This document shows positions 7,976 through 16,286 of a DNA stretch of 45,686 nucleotides, in pieces. Below the pieces are notes generated by a model. The model saw only the letters and a program-made list of their open reading frames with translations. It was not told the origin of the DNA and ran no database searches. Origin of the DNA: DASRRB01 sp036732755 (lineage in GTDB: Bacteria; Planctomycetota; B15-G4; SIAN01). Both the position numbers and the translations under genes were made by a program. Where the stretch lies: positions 1-45,686 of the forward strand of contig DAINBU010000027.1 of the NCBI GenBank assembly GCA_036732755.1, read 5' to 3'. Within the stretch, counting starts at the first letter, position 1. Each line of letters opens with the position of its first letter.

Positions 7976-8691
7976 AGTTCCCCTACGGCGAGAGCGACCT
8001 GCGCCGCCAGCTCTGCGACATCGGCCGGATGATGTACGAGCGCGGATTCATCGGCGCCGCCGACGGCAACCTCGCGGTGCGCCTCGACGAGCAGCGCCTC
8101 CTCGTCACGCCGGCGGGCTGCCTCAAGGGCTTCATGACGCCCGAGGAGATGGTCGTCACCGACCTCGACGGCAACGCGCTCGACGGGGGCCGCCCCTCGA
8201 CCGAGATCCAGATGCACGTCGCGCTCCTGAAGGAGCGCCAGGACGTCTCCGCCGTCGTGCACGCCCACCCGCCCTACTGCGTCGCCTTCTCGCTCGCCGG
8301 CATCCCGCTCACGAGCTGCATCATCCCGGAGATCGTCGTCACGATCGGCACGGTGCCGACCGTCCCCTACGCGACGCCCGGCACGCGCGAGCTGCCCGAC
8401 TCGCTGCGCGAGCCGATCCGCAGCTCCGACGTGCTGATCCTCGAGCGCCACGGCATGGTGACCGTCGCCGACGAGATCTGGACCGCGTTCAAGCTGCTCG
8501 ACATGGTCGAGCACTCGGCGAAGATCGTCCACCTCGCGCTGCAGCTCGGCCCCGCGAAGGTGCTCGACCAGGAGCAGGTCTCCAAGCTGATGCAGTCGCG
8601 CTACGACCTCGGCCTCAACTCGCGCAACACGCTCGCGCAGGACCTGCTGGCGCGCCTGGCGTGCTCGACGCCGTTCACGAGGAAGACCTGA
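7972..8691 (+). CDS. Class II aldolase, L-fuculose-phosphate aldolase type
   Basis: A 239-residue class II aldolase/adducin-fold enzyme. Zinc ligands can be placed at H97 and H99 (VVHAHPPY) and H160 (LERHGM), with E78 (STEIQMH) as the catalytic acid/base. GAADGNLAVRL and VTPAGCLKG are the usual substrate-phosphate loops. In PVM-type microcompartments this enzyme cleaves fuculose- or rhamnulose-1-phosphate to DHAP and lactaldehyde, and the aldehyde is processed inside the shell. Overlap with the BMC-P gene supports that role. Related enzymes act on other sugar phosphates, so the exact substrate is open. Confidence 0.88.
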   Translation: MKFPYGESDLRRQLCDIGRMMYERGFIGAADGNLAVRLDEQRLLVTPAGCLKGFMTPEEMVVTDLDGNALDGGRPSTEIQMHVALLKERQDVSAVVHAHPPYCVAFSLAGIPLTSCIIPEIVVTIGTVPTVPYATPGTRELPDSLREPIRSSDVLILERHGMVTVADEIWTAFKLLDMVEHSAKIVHLALQLGPAKVLDQEQVSKLMQSRYDLGLNSRNTLAQDLLARLACSTPFTRKT

Positions 8692-8699
8692 GCGGAACG

Positions 8700-9848
8700 A
8701 TGCTGAACGACCCGCTCGCCGGCGGTGCAGGACTCGCCCTCAGCGACTGCCACGTCATCCTGGACGCGACGGCCGGCGCGCGCGACCAGATCTCGGGGGT
8801 GAGCCGCTACGTCCACGAGCTGATCCTCGCGCTGGGCCGCCAGCTCGACGCGCCGCAGCTCGAGCTCGGGGTGCGCTTCTCCAAGTGGTCGCGCCGCAAG
8901 CGGCTGCCGGCGCCCGACGGCGGGCAGCGCGTGCTGCGACTCGTCGACGACCGCCTCGACTTCCTGCTGCTGCGCGACTGCGACCTCTTCCACGGCCTCG
9001 ACGCGCGCATCACGCCGTGGAAGGGGATCCCGCGCACCGCCACGCTGCACGACGTCTTCTCGCTCGAGCGCGACGACCTCGCGCGCGAGCAGTTCCGCGC
9101 CAAGAAGGCCGACCAGTACCGCCGACTCGCCGACGAGGCCGACGCGATCGCCTGCGTCTCGCGCGTGACCGAAGCGGCGTTCCTCTCGCTCTTCCCGCAG
9201 GCGCGCGAGCGCACCCACGTCGTCCACCACGGCGTCGGCCCCGAGTTCCGCCCCGCCGACGGCGACGAGCTCGCGGCGCTGCGCGCGAAGCACGGCCTCG
9301 AGCGCCCCTTCCTCCTCTTCGTCGGCCTGCTCTCCACCCGCAAGAACCTGCTCGTGCTGCTCGCCGCGTTCGCCGAGCTCGCGCGCGCGCACGACGAGCT
9401 CGAGCTCGTGCTCGCCGGCAAGGAGAGCCACGGGTACGACGAGATCGAGGCGGCGATCGAGCGCCACCCCTTCAAGGCGCGCATCCGCCGCCTCGGCTAC
9501 GTCCCGTCCGAGGACCTGCCGGCGCTCTACAGCGCGGCGGAGTGCTTCGTCTTCCCGTCGCTGACCGAGGGCTTCGGCCTGCCGATCCTCGAGGCGTTCG
9601 GGTGCGGGACGCCGGCCGTCGCGAGCGACCTGCCGGTGCTGCTCGAGGTCGGCGGCGACGAGCTCGAGGTGGCCGCCGTCGGCGACGCGTCCGCGTTCGC
9701 GGCCGCCTGCGCGCGCGTGCTCGCCGGCGCGCACGACGAGGCGGCGCGCACGCGCCGCATCCGGCGCGCGGCGCGCTTCACCTGGGACGAGGCGGCCGCC
9801 GCGACGCTCGACCTCTGGCGCGTCGCGCTCGACCGCTTCCACCGCTGA
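8700..9848 (+). CDS. GT4-family glycosyltransferase (GT-B fold)
   Basis: A 382-residue GT-B glycosyltransferase. The N-terminal domain has ISGVSRYVHELI (31-42), the acceptor-side Gly-rich loop. The C-terminal donor domain has FVGLLSTRKNLLVLL (208-222), RIRRLGYVPSEDLPALY and the EX7E motif EGFGLPILE with E290 and E298. It probably transfers a sugar from a nucleotide-sugar to a polysaccharide or lipid precursor at the cytoplasmic face. ATG 8700 is favoured over an in-frame upstream start that would lie inside the aldolase gene. It follows the aldolase by 8 bp. The sugar and acceptor cannot be read from sequence. Confidence 0.88.
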   Translation: MLNDPLAGGAGLALSDCHVILDATAGARDQISGVSRYVHELILALGRQLDAPQLELGVRFSKWSRRKRLPAPDGGQRVLRLVDDRLDFLLLRDCDLFHGLDARITPWKGIPRTATLHDVFSLERDDLAREQFRAKKADQYRRLADEADAIACVSRVTEAAFLSLFPQARERTHVVHHGVGPEFRPADGDELAALRAKHGLERPFLLFVGLLSTRKNLLVLLAAFAELARAHDELELVLAGKESHGYDEIEAAIERHPFKARIRRLGYVPSEDLPALYSAAECFVFPSLTEGFGLPILEAFGCGTPAVASDLPVLLEVGGDELEVAAVGDASAFAAACARVLAGAHDEAARTRRIRRAARFTWDEAAAATLDLWRVALDRFHR

Positions 9849-9858
9849 GGCCCCTCCC

Positions 9859-12369
9859 GTGCCATTGATCGCCGCGTACAGCGCACTCGCCCTGCTCGCC
9901 TTCGCGCCGCCGGCGCGGGCGCAGGACGAGAAGGCGCTCGAGCGCGAGGCGGCCGCCGAGGCTCCGCTCGACGACGAGCTGCGCCTGCGCGTCGAGAACC
10001 GCCTGCGCGTGCTCGACGTCGCCGCCCATCCCGACGACGAGGACAGCGGGCTGCTGTGCACCTTCGCGCTGCGGGGGGCGCAGCCGTTCGTCCTCTACAC
10101 GACGCGCGGCGAGGGCGGGCAGAACGTCGCCGGCGGCGAGCTCTCGAGCGCGCTCGGCGAGCGGCGCGAGGACGAGGTGCTCGCCGCCAACCGCGTGGTC
10201 GGCGCGCACGCCTGGTTCCTCGGCTTCGACGACTTCGGCTTCTGCAAGCGGCCGGAGGAGGCGTTCGAACGCTGGGGAGGCCGGGAGGAAGTCGTCCGCC
10301 GCATGACGAAGGTGCTGCGGGCGGTGCGCCCCCACCGCGTCTTCACCAACCACACGCAGACCGGCGGCCACGGCCACCACCAGGCGACCGCGCTCGCGCT
10401 CTTCGACGCGGTGGTCGCCGCCGCCGACCCGGCGCGCTTCCCCGAGCAGATCGCGCAGGGGCTCGCGCCGTGGCGCGTCGACGCCCTCTTCGTCCGAGTC
10501 ACGACGGCCGAGCGCGAGAAGGCGGAGAAGGACGCCGTCCCGATCGTCGACGCCACGCGCTTCGACTACGACCTCCCGACGCCCGACGGCCGCACGATCG
10601 TCGCGCGCGCCCACGACGCGCTGCTGCGCCACGTGAGCCAGGGGCCGTGGCCCGACGTCGACCCGACCAAAAAGCACGACGCGCTCTACCACCTCTCGTG
10701 GACCTCGCTCGAGGCGAAGAGCGCGGCCGAGCTGCCCGACCACGTCGTCCCGCTGGCGGCGCCGCCCGGCGCGCCGTTCACTCTGGTCGACCTCCTCTCC
10801 GCGCTCGCGCACGGGGAGCCGGCCGACGCCGGACGCGTGAGCGAGCTGCTCGAGGGCGTGCTCGGCCTCGACTTCGTCTTCCCGCACGAGGACCTGACCG
10901 ACCCGCGCCGCGCGTTCGCGCCGGGCGAGGCGAGCGAGGTGTGGGTCCTCGCGCACGGCCGCGACGACCTCTACCGCGGCGCGGCGTGCGCCGAGGCGGT
11001 GCGGGCGATCGGGCTCCTGCCGCGGCTCGACGGCCCCGTGACCGACGTCTCGCTCCACACGCTCGACGAACTGGTGCCGGCCGAGGAGGACCGCGCGATC
11101 TGGCGCGGCGTCTTCGTCGCGGCGCTGCGCTTCACGGTGCGCGCGGACGCGCCGACCGGAGCGCCCGCGCGCGCCGACTCCCTCGTCACGAACGAGCCGC
11201 GGGTCGGTTCGCACCGCTGGCCGATCCGCTGCACCGTCGCGCTCGACGCCAAGGGCACGCAACTCGGCGCGGTCGCGCTGCCGCTGCCGCGCGCGATCGC
11301 GCCGCCGCTCGTGGTCGAGGCGCTCGACTCGCCGCTCGTCTTCCTGCGCCCGGTCGCGGCGGAAGCCGGGCTGGTGCGCCTCGCGCTGCGCTTCCCCACC
11401 GGACGCGTGCCGCCGGCGCCGCTCACCGTCGAGCTGCGCAGCGGCGCGGGCGACTACGCCCTCGTCGACGGGGTCGCCGGCCGGCGCCGCCTGCCGCGCG
11501 TCGCGATCGCCTGCGACGCGGCGCACAACCTCGGGACGCGCAGCGAGCCGCGCTTCGAGCAGGAGCTCGCGGTCGCTCCGCTCGCGAAGGCGCCGCCCGC
11601 CGGCGCGCGCCTGCCGGACCTCGTCCTCGACCTCGGCGAGGAGGGGCGCGCGCCGGGGACGGCGCCGCTCGCGTCGCTCACCGTCCCGGTCGCGGTGGTG
11701 AACGTCCTCGCGCCGAGGAAGGCGCAGGTCGCGTTCGTCGCGGGCAGCGACGGGACCGCCGGCCGCGCGTTGCGCATGCTCGGCGTCGCGACGCGCGACG
11801 TGACGCCGGAGGAGCTCGCGCAGCTCGACCTGAAGGGCTTGACGACGGTGATCCTCGACCTGCGCACCCTCGGCGGCAGCGAGACGCTGCGAGCGCAGGC
11901 GCCGCGCCTGAAGGAGTTCGTGAAGGGCGGCGGCCACGTGGTCGTGCTGTACCACAAGAGCGGCGAGTGGAACCCGTGGGAGGAGAAGGGGGAGACGCCG
12001 GCCCCGCTCCCGCTCAAGCTCACGGATGAACGTGTAGTGGATGAAGCGGCGCCGGTCCGGATCCTGAAGCCCGGCCATCCGCTGTTCATGCAGCCGAACG
12101 TGATCTCGAGTTCCGACTTCGACGGTTGGGTCCAGGAGCGCGGGCTCTACTTCCCCAAGGAGAGCTACGACGCCGGCTACGAGGAGCTGCTCGCGATGGC
12201 CGATCCGGGCGCGGAGGCGCCGCTGAAGGGCGGCCTGCTGGCGTACAAGAACGAGGCGGGCGGCACCTTCGTCTACTGCGCCCTCTCGCTGCATCGGCAG
12301 CTGCGCGCCGGCGTCGGCGGCGCGTGGCGCCTCTTCTCGAACCTCGTCGGCTACGGCCTGCGCGACTGA
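9859..12369 (+). CDS. Secreted PIG-L/LmbE-family deacetylase with C-terminal amidotransferase-like domain
   Basis: An 836-residue exported protein: signal peptide LIAAYSALALLAFAPPARAQ, then a PIG-L domain with the metal site AAHPDDEDSG (H57, D59, D60) and a HGHHQAT motif further on. This family removes N-acetyl groups from GlcNAc-containing substrates. A long beta-rich middle region follows. From about residue 630 comes a GATase1-like Rossmann domain (VAFVAGSDGTAGRALRMLG, GGGHVVVLYH) that is probably non-catalytic. GTG 9859 follows a GAGG. The large secreted form is a different branch from the small thiol-biosynthesis enzymes and likely acts on envelope or environmental glycans. Confidence 0.85.
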   Translation: MPLIAAYSALALLAFAPPARAQDEKALEREAAAEAPLDDELRLRVENRLRVLDVAAHPDDEDSGLLCTFALRGAQPFVLYTTRGEGGQNVAGGELSSALGERREDEVLAANRVVGAHAWFLGFDDFGFCKRPEEAFERWGGREEVVRRMTKVLRAVRPHRVFTNHTQTGGHGHHQATALALFDAVVAAADPARFPEQIAQGLAPWRVDALFVRVTTAEREKAEKDAVPIVDATRFDYDLPTPDGRTIVARAHDALLRHVSQGPWPDVDPTKKHDALYHLSWTSLEAKSAAELPDHVVPLAAPPGAPFTLVDLLSALAHGEPADAGRVSELLEGVLGLDFVFPHEDLTDPRRAFAPGEASEVWVLAHGRDDLYRGAACAEAVRAIGLLPRLDGPVTDVSLHTLDELVPAEEDRAIWRGVFVAALRFTVRADAPTGAPARADSLVTNEPRVGSHRWPIRCTVALDAKGTQLGAVALPLPRAIAPPLVVEALDSPLVFLRPVAAEAGLVRLALRFPTGRVPPAPLTVELRSGAGDYALVDGVAGRRRLPRVAIACDAAHNLGTRSEPRFEQELAVAPLAKAPPAGARLPDLVLDLGEEGRAPGTAPLASLTVPVAVVNVLAPRKAQVAFVAGSDGTAGRALRMLGVATRDVTPEELAQLDLKGLTTVILDLRTLGGSETLRAQAPRLKEFVKGGGHVVVLYHKSGEWNPWEEKGETPAPLPLKLTDERVVDEAAPVRILKPGHPLFMQPNVISSSDFDGWVQERGLYFPKESYDAGYEELLAMADPGAEAPLKGGLLAYKNEAGGTFVYCALSLHRQLRAGVGGAWRLFSNLVGYGLRD

Positions 12370-12370
12370 C

Positions 12371-13084
12371 GTGGCCGAAGAAGCGACCGGCGAGCCCCCG
12401 CGCACCGACGGCGACCGCCAGGCCGAGCGCGACCGCATGTGCGAGGAGCAGCTCGCCGCGCCCACCGACCAGCGCGTGCCGGTCGTCGACGCGCGCGTGC
12501 TGCAGGCGATGCGGCGCGTGCCGCGCGAGAAGTTCGTGGACCCCGAGCTCGCGGCGCGCGCCTACGACGACGCGCCGCTCGCGATCGGCCGCGAGCAGAC
12601 CATCTCGCAGCCCTACATGGTCGGGAAGATGACCGAGCTGCTCGAGCTCGACGCGCCGGCGCCCGGCGCGGCGGCGCCGAAGGTGCTCGAGATCGGGACC
12701 GGTTCGGGCTACCAGGCGGCGGTCCTCGCCGCGCTCGGCGCGCGCGTCTTCACGGTCGAGCGCGATCCGGAGCTCGCGCGCACGGCGGCGCGCCGCCTCC
12801 AGGAGCTCGGCTACGCCGTCACGGCGCGCTGCGCCGACGGCTTCGCCGGCTGGCCCGAGGAGGCGCCCTTCGAGGCGATCGTGGTCGCGGCCGCGCCCGA
12901 AGAGGTCCCGCGCGAGCTCGAGCGGCAGCTCGCCGACGGCGGCCGCCTCGTCGTCCCGGTCGGCCCGCGCGACGGCGACCAGGAGCTCCGCCAGATCCGC
13001 CGCCGCGGCGACCGCTTCCAGGAGACGCGCCTCTTCCCGGTGCGCTTCGTCCCGATGACCGGCGACGCCGGACGGACCGGCTGA
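12371..13084 (+). CDS. pcm: Protein-L-isoaspartate O-methyltransferase
   Basis: A 237-residue SAM-dependent methyltransferase that starts repair of isomerised Asp/Asn residues. Diagnostic features are PREKFVDP, QTISQPYMVGKM (isoaspartate-binding region) and the SAM motif VLEIGTGSGYQAAVLA (105-120). Acidic residues follow at FTVERD, and the C-terminus has RLVVPVG and RFVPM. It begins at GTG 12371, one base after the PIG-L stop, and the N-terminal 20 residues are an extension without clear role. It is probably co-transcribed with the upstream deacetylase. Confidence 0.93.
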   Translation: MAEEATGEPPRTDGDRQAERDRMCEEQLAAPTDQRVPVVDARVLQAMRRVPREKFVDPELAARAYDDAPLAIGREQTISQPYMVGKMTELLELDAPAPGAAAPKVLEIGTGSGYQAAVLAALGARVFTVERDPELARTAARRLQELGYAVTARCADGFAGWPEEAPFEAIVVAAAPEEVPRELERQLADGGRLVVPVGPRDGDQELRQIRRRGDRFQETRLFPVRFVPMTGDAGRTG

Positions 13085-13101
13085 TCCGCGGCGCGCGCCG
13101 C

Positions 13102-13107
13102 TACCAT
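13102..13107 (+). promoter_or_regulatory. Possible -10 element (TACCAT)
   Basis: TACCAT lies 27 bp before the transporter ATG in the 49-bp gap after pcm and is one of the few AT-containing hexamers there. No -35 box is convincing. It might give the transporter its own promoter. Confidence 0.25.
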
Positions 13108-13133
13108 CCCGCGCCTCCCCGGGGGAACGACCG

Positions 13134-14426
13134 ATGAAACTGCCGTTCTCGGTGATGATGTTCCTGCAGTACGCGATCTGGGGGGCGTGGCTGCCGGTGC
13201 TCTTCCCCTACCTCGGGTCGCTCGGGTTCACGGCGACGCAGTGCTCGTGGATCTTCGGCGGCGGCGCCGCCGGCGCGATCCTCGGCCCGGTCATCGCGGG
13301 CCAGTTCGCCGACCGCTTCTTCGCGACGGAGAAGTTCCTCGCGGTCAGCCACCTGCTCGGCGCGGTGCTGGTCTGGTTCCTGGCGAGCGTGCGCGACTTC
13401 CCGACCTTCCTCGGGCTCTCGATCGTCTACGGCGTGATCTACTCGCCGACGCTCGCGCTCACCAACTCGATCTGCTTCCACCATCTGCCCGACCGCGACC
13501 GCGACTTCGGGCGCGTGCGCCTGTGGGGCACGATCGGCTGGATCGTCGCGGGCATCCTGGTCGGCCAGTGGCTGCGCGTGAACCACAGCCCGGCCGGCCT
13601 GACCGGCGTCGCGCTCGAGGCCGCCTGGAACCAGGGGCGCGCCGACGCCTTCAAGCTGAGCGCGGTGCTCGGCGCGGTGCTCGGCCTCTTCTGCTGGACG
13701 CTGCCGCACACGCCGCCGAGCCCGAATCCGGAGCGCCGGAACGCGTTCACCGCGGCGCTCTCCTTCGTGTTCCGCCAGCCGCTGCTGCTGCTCTTCGTGC
13801 TCGCCGTCCCGATGAGCTGCGTGCACCAGTTCTATTTCGTGCACGCGTCGCCCTACCTGTCGCGCTTCCAGAGCGGCGCCGGCGGCGACCTCGCGGCCTT
13901 CTTCAACCGCATCCTCGGCGTCGGCGGCGGCGGGCTCATGACGATCGGGCAGATGTCGGAGATCGCGGTCCTCGGGCTGGTGACCGTGCTCGCGAAGAAG
14001 ACGTCGCGCAAGTCGCTGCTCGGGCTCGGGCTCGCGGCCTACGCGGCGCGCATGGCGCTGTTCGCCTACACCGACTCGCTCGCGACGGCGCTGCTCGGCG
14101 TGGCGCTGCACGGCTTCTGCTTCGGCTGCTTCATCTTCGTCGCGTTCATGGTCGTCGACGAGGAGACGCCGGCGGACGTGCGCGCCAGCGCGCAGAACCT
14201 CTTCAACCTCGTGATCATCGGCATCGGGATCATCGTCGGGAGCTGGTTCTCGCTCGACGTCGTCGCGGCGGACGCGAAGGAGGCGGCCGGCAACGACACC
14301 AGCCCCGAGTACTTCCGCGCCCTCTTCTCCGTCCCGATGTGGATCGCGCTCGGCTGCCTCGCGCTGCTGTTGGCCGCTTACCCGGGCGGGCGGCGGGCGG
14401 CGGAGCTCGCCACCCCGACCCCCTGA
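13134..14426 (+). CDS. MFS transporter, nucleoside:H+ symporter-like
   Basis: A 430-residue integral membrane protein with about 12 hydrophobic segments. The start, MKLPFSVMMFLQYAIWGAWL, is very typical of the NupG/XapB-like nucleoside:proton symporter branch of MFS, as are FRVRLWGTIGW-type segments (GRVRLWGTIGWIVAG) in the first half. GGGGGAA precedes ATG 13134. Substrate prediction rests only on resemblance, and planctomycete members may carry other solutes such as sugars. It is the last gene of the plus-strand run. Confidence 0.85.
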   Translation: MKLPFSVMMFLQYAIWGAWLPVLFPYLGSLGFTATQCSWIFGGGAAGAILGPVIAGQFADRFFATEKFLAVSHLLGAVLVWFLASVRDFPTFLGLSIVYGVIYSPTLALTNSICFHHLPDRDRDFGRVRLWGTIGWIVAGILVGQWLRVNHSPAGLTGVALEAAWNQGRADAFKLSAVLGAVLGLFCWTLPHTPPSPNPERRNAFTAALSFVFRQPLLLLFVLAVPMSCVHQFYFVHASPYLSRFQSGAGGDLAAFFNRILGVGGGGLMTIGQMSEIAVLGLVTVLAKKTSRKSLLGLGLAAYAARMALFAYTDSLATALLGVALHGFCFGCFIFVAFMVVDEETPADVRASAQNLFNLVIIGIGIIVGSWFSLDVVAADAKEAAGNDTSPEYFRALFSVPMWIALGCLALLLAAYPGGRRAAELATPTP

Positions 14427-14562
14427 GCGAGCCGCGCGAACGCCGCGATTCCGCAGGATTCCTGGTTCGTTTCGCCGTTCGCGCGAGTTTCCTCCATGGG
14501 CACCCAGGACGCCCCACGGTTCGCCGGGTGGACCCTTGCCCGGTGGATGTGGAGGATCCGTC

Positions 14563-15615
14563 ATGCTGTCCGCCCTCCTGCTGATCGCGCTTTCGTCGTC
14601 GCGAAACGGCGCTTCCGACGTCGTGCACCTGTCGGCCAAGGTCCTGCGCGGCGAGGTGCCGACGACGGGGCGCCTGGCGCGGCTTCCTTCGCGCACGGTC
14701 CAGTTCGAGCGGGTGGCGGGCGACCTCGGCCTCGAGGGGTGGCTCGGCGACGGCGTGCTCCTCTTGAGCGACGGTCGCGAGAAGGACGCGAAGGCGCTGC
14801 TCGCGCAAGCGGTCCTCGTGCGCGCGGCGGTCGGAAAGTGCTGCCCGGCACAGCCGCTGCCGACGCGCGACGCGCCGCTCGTGGTGTTCCACCTGCGCCG
14901 CGCCGCCCTCTATCGCGGCGTGCTCGGGCGACTCGCGGCAATGGTGCCCGATCACGACGAGCTGCTCGCGGTCGCGGCCGAGTCGTCGGGCTTCCAGCTC
15001 GCGGAGCCGTTGCTCTGCGTCGTCTGCGCCGACACCACGGCGGCGTCCGGATCAAAGCAGGTCGAGCTGCGCGAGAACCTCCTGGTCCACCTCGCGGCGC
15101 ACGCCTTCTTCGACGCCGGCTTCGGCGCGGCGCCCGAGTGGCTGCGCGAAGGGTTCGCGCTCGACGTCGAAGCCGACCTCTGCGGCGAGCCCGAGTCCTT
15201 CTGCCGCCGCGGCCCGCACGAGCTCGGGCGCGCCGGAGGCAGGAAGAGCGACGAGTGGACGCGCCGCCTCGCCGTCGAGTGGCGCGACGCCGACGACGAG
15301 CGCTTCGCCGACCTCTTCACGCTGACGTCCGACGTCTACGCCGAGGCGACCGCGTGGCGCGCGCTCGCCCTGGTGCGGTGGATCCGCAGGCAGCGCGCGG
15401 CGAAGCTGCTCGAGGTCGTCGACGCGCTGGCCGATGCGCAGAAGGCGTCCTGCGCCGGCTCGCTGCCGGCCGCCGAGTTCGCGGCGTTGCAGGGGCGCGG
15501 CCTCGAGTCGGCGCTCGGCCCGAAGTGGCGCGGCGAGTTCCTCGCCGGAATCGGCAGCCGCGCCGGCCCCGCCGACGGCGGCCGCAAGAAGGGCGGCGGG
15601 AAGGGCGGCGGGTGA
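14563..15615 (+). CDS. Peptidase-MA-like exported protein with degenerate zinc site
   Basis: A 350-residue protein with a hydrophobic N-terminus (MLSALLLIALSSSRNGA) compatible with a signal peptide. It resembles gluzincin 'peptidase MA-like' proteins: a helix ending HLAAH (176-180), then PEWLREGFALDVE (191-203), where families of this kind read HExxH...PxWLxEGLA. The catalytic glutamate of HExxH is replaced by Leu177, while both His and the third-ligand glutamate (E196) remain. It may bind metal without peptidase activity. The C-terminus is Lys/Gly-rich (KKGGGKGGG) and is encoded by the left arm of a long inverted repeat. ATG 14563 has GGAGG eight bases upstream. Confidence 0.7.
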   Translation: MLSALLLIALSSSRNGASDVVHLSAKVLRGEVPTTGRLARLPSRTVQFERVAGDLGLEGWLGDGVLLLSDGREKDAKALLAQAVLVRAAVGKCCPAQPLPTRDAPLVVFHLRRAALYRGVLGRLAAMVPDHDELLAVAAESSGFQLAEPLLCVVCADTTAASGSKQVELRENLLVHLAAHAFFDAGFGAAPEWLREGFALDVEADLCGEPESFCRRGPHELGRAGGRKSDEWTRRLAVEWRDADDERFADLFTLTSDVYAEATAWRALALVRWIRRQRAAKLLEVVDALADAQKASCAGSLPAAEFAALQGRGLESALGPKWRGEFLAGIGSRAGPADGGRKKGGGKGGG

Positions 15616-15663
15616 GCGGATGCGGTTGCGACCGCTCACCCGCCCCGCTTCCCGCCGCCCTTC
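15588..15663. terminator. Long inverted repeat at convergent gene ends
   Basis: Arms 15588-15619 and 15632-15663 are reverse complements over 32 bp with two mismatches, and the loop is 12 nt. The left arm covers the last codons of the peptidase-MA-like gene; the right arm covers the last codons of the SRPBCC-like gene. No T-tract follows, so it is not a textbook intrinsic terminator, but the stem could block or stabilise both transcripts. Confidence 0.6.
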
Positions 15664-16256
15664 GCGAGCCGCGCGAACGCCGCGGCCCACTGCCGCTTCT
15701 GCGCCGCGACCGCCTTCGCGTCGGGGAGCTTCATCACGTCGGCCGTGATCGCGCAGCGCCGCGCCCCTTTCGGCGCGAGCCGGAACTCGACGATCGCCGG
15801 CCCGCCCGCGAGCGCGGCGCGCAGCCGCTTCGGCTTCGCCTGCGTCCTCACGTCGAGCGCGACGCCGGGCAGCCAGCGCGCGCGCCGGCGCGGCTCGACC
15901 AGCGCGCCCCACAGCGCGGCGGCGGACGCGTCGATCGTCCGCGTGCAGGTGGCGTGGAAGCCGCTGGCCGTCTGGTGCCGCACGCGCTTGCCGCGCGCCT
16001 GCTCGTAGGCGACGGTCACCATCTGCGACCACCAGCCGGCGAGCCGCTTCTGGGTCGCGAGCCAGTTCGCGATGGCGGCGTGCTTCCACTCCGATGCCTT
16101 CGCCTCGTCGAGCAGCGCGAACCACTCCCGCCAGCCGCGGCCGGTCCGCTTCGCGACGGCGTCGCTGCCGATGCCGGCGTGGCGGTTGGCGTCGTCGGAC
16201 GTCGCGGCGGACTTCGCCGCGAGCTTTGAACTTCGCGCGGCCTTCTTCGTCTTCAT
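15636..16256 (-). CDS. DUF4287-like plus SRPBCC-like protein
   Basis: A 206-residue soluble protein. A Lys/Ala-rich start is followed by a helical domain (about 38-95) with GRGWREWFALLDE, KHAAIANWLA and WWSQMVTVAYEQARG, which resembles DUF4287. A second domain (about 96-190) resembles the START/SRPBCC (AHSA1) fold: TIDASAAALWGALVEP, RWLPGVAL and AIVEFRLAPKG. Such two-part proteins are frequent in bacteria and are thought to bind small hydrophobic ligands. The tail is Lys/Gly-rich (KGGGKRGG) and encoded by the inverted repeat. GAGGAA precedes ATG 16256. It follows the DUF3754 gene by 30 bp on the same strand. Confidence 0.72.
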   Translation of the reverse strand: MKTKKAARSSKLAAKSAATSDDANRHAGIGSDAVAKRTGRGWREWFALLDEAKASEWKHAAIANWLATQKRLAGWWSQMVTVAYEQARGKRVRHQTASGFHATCTRTIDASAAALWGALVEPRRRARWLPGVALDVRTQAKPKRLRAALAGGPAIVEFRLAPKGARRCAITADVMKLPDAKAVAAQKRQWAAAFARLAKGGGKRGG

Positions 16257-16286
16257 CGCTGTTCCTCGCTCCGCGGACTTCCCGTC

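Noticed and set aside
8700..12369. GT4 glycosyltransferase next to a PIG-L deacetylase as a bacillithiol or mycothiol pathway
   Set aside because: The deacetylase is an 836-residue secreted protein, unlike the small cytoplasmic BshB/MshB, and no cysteine ligase gene is near.
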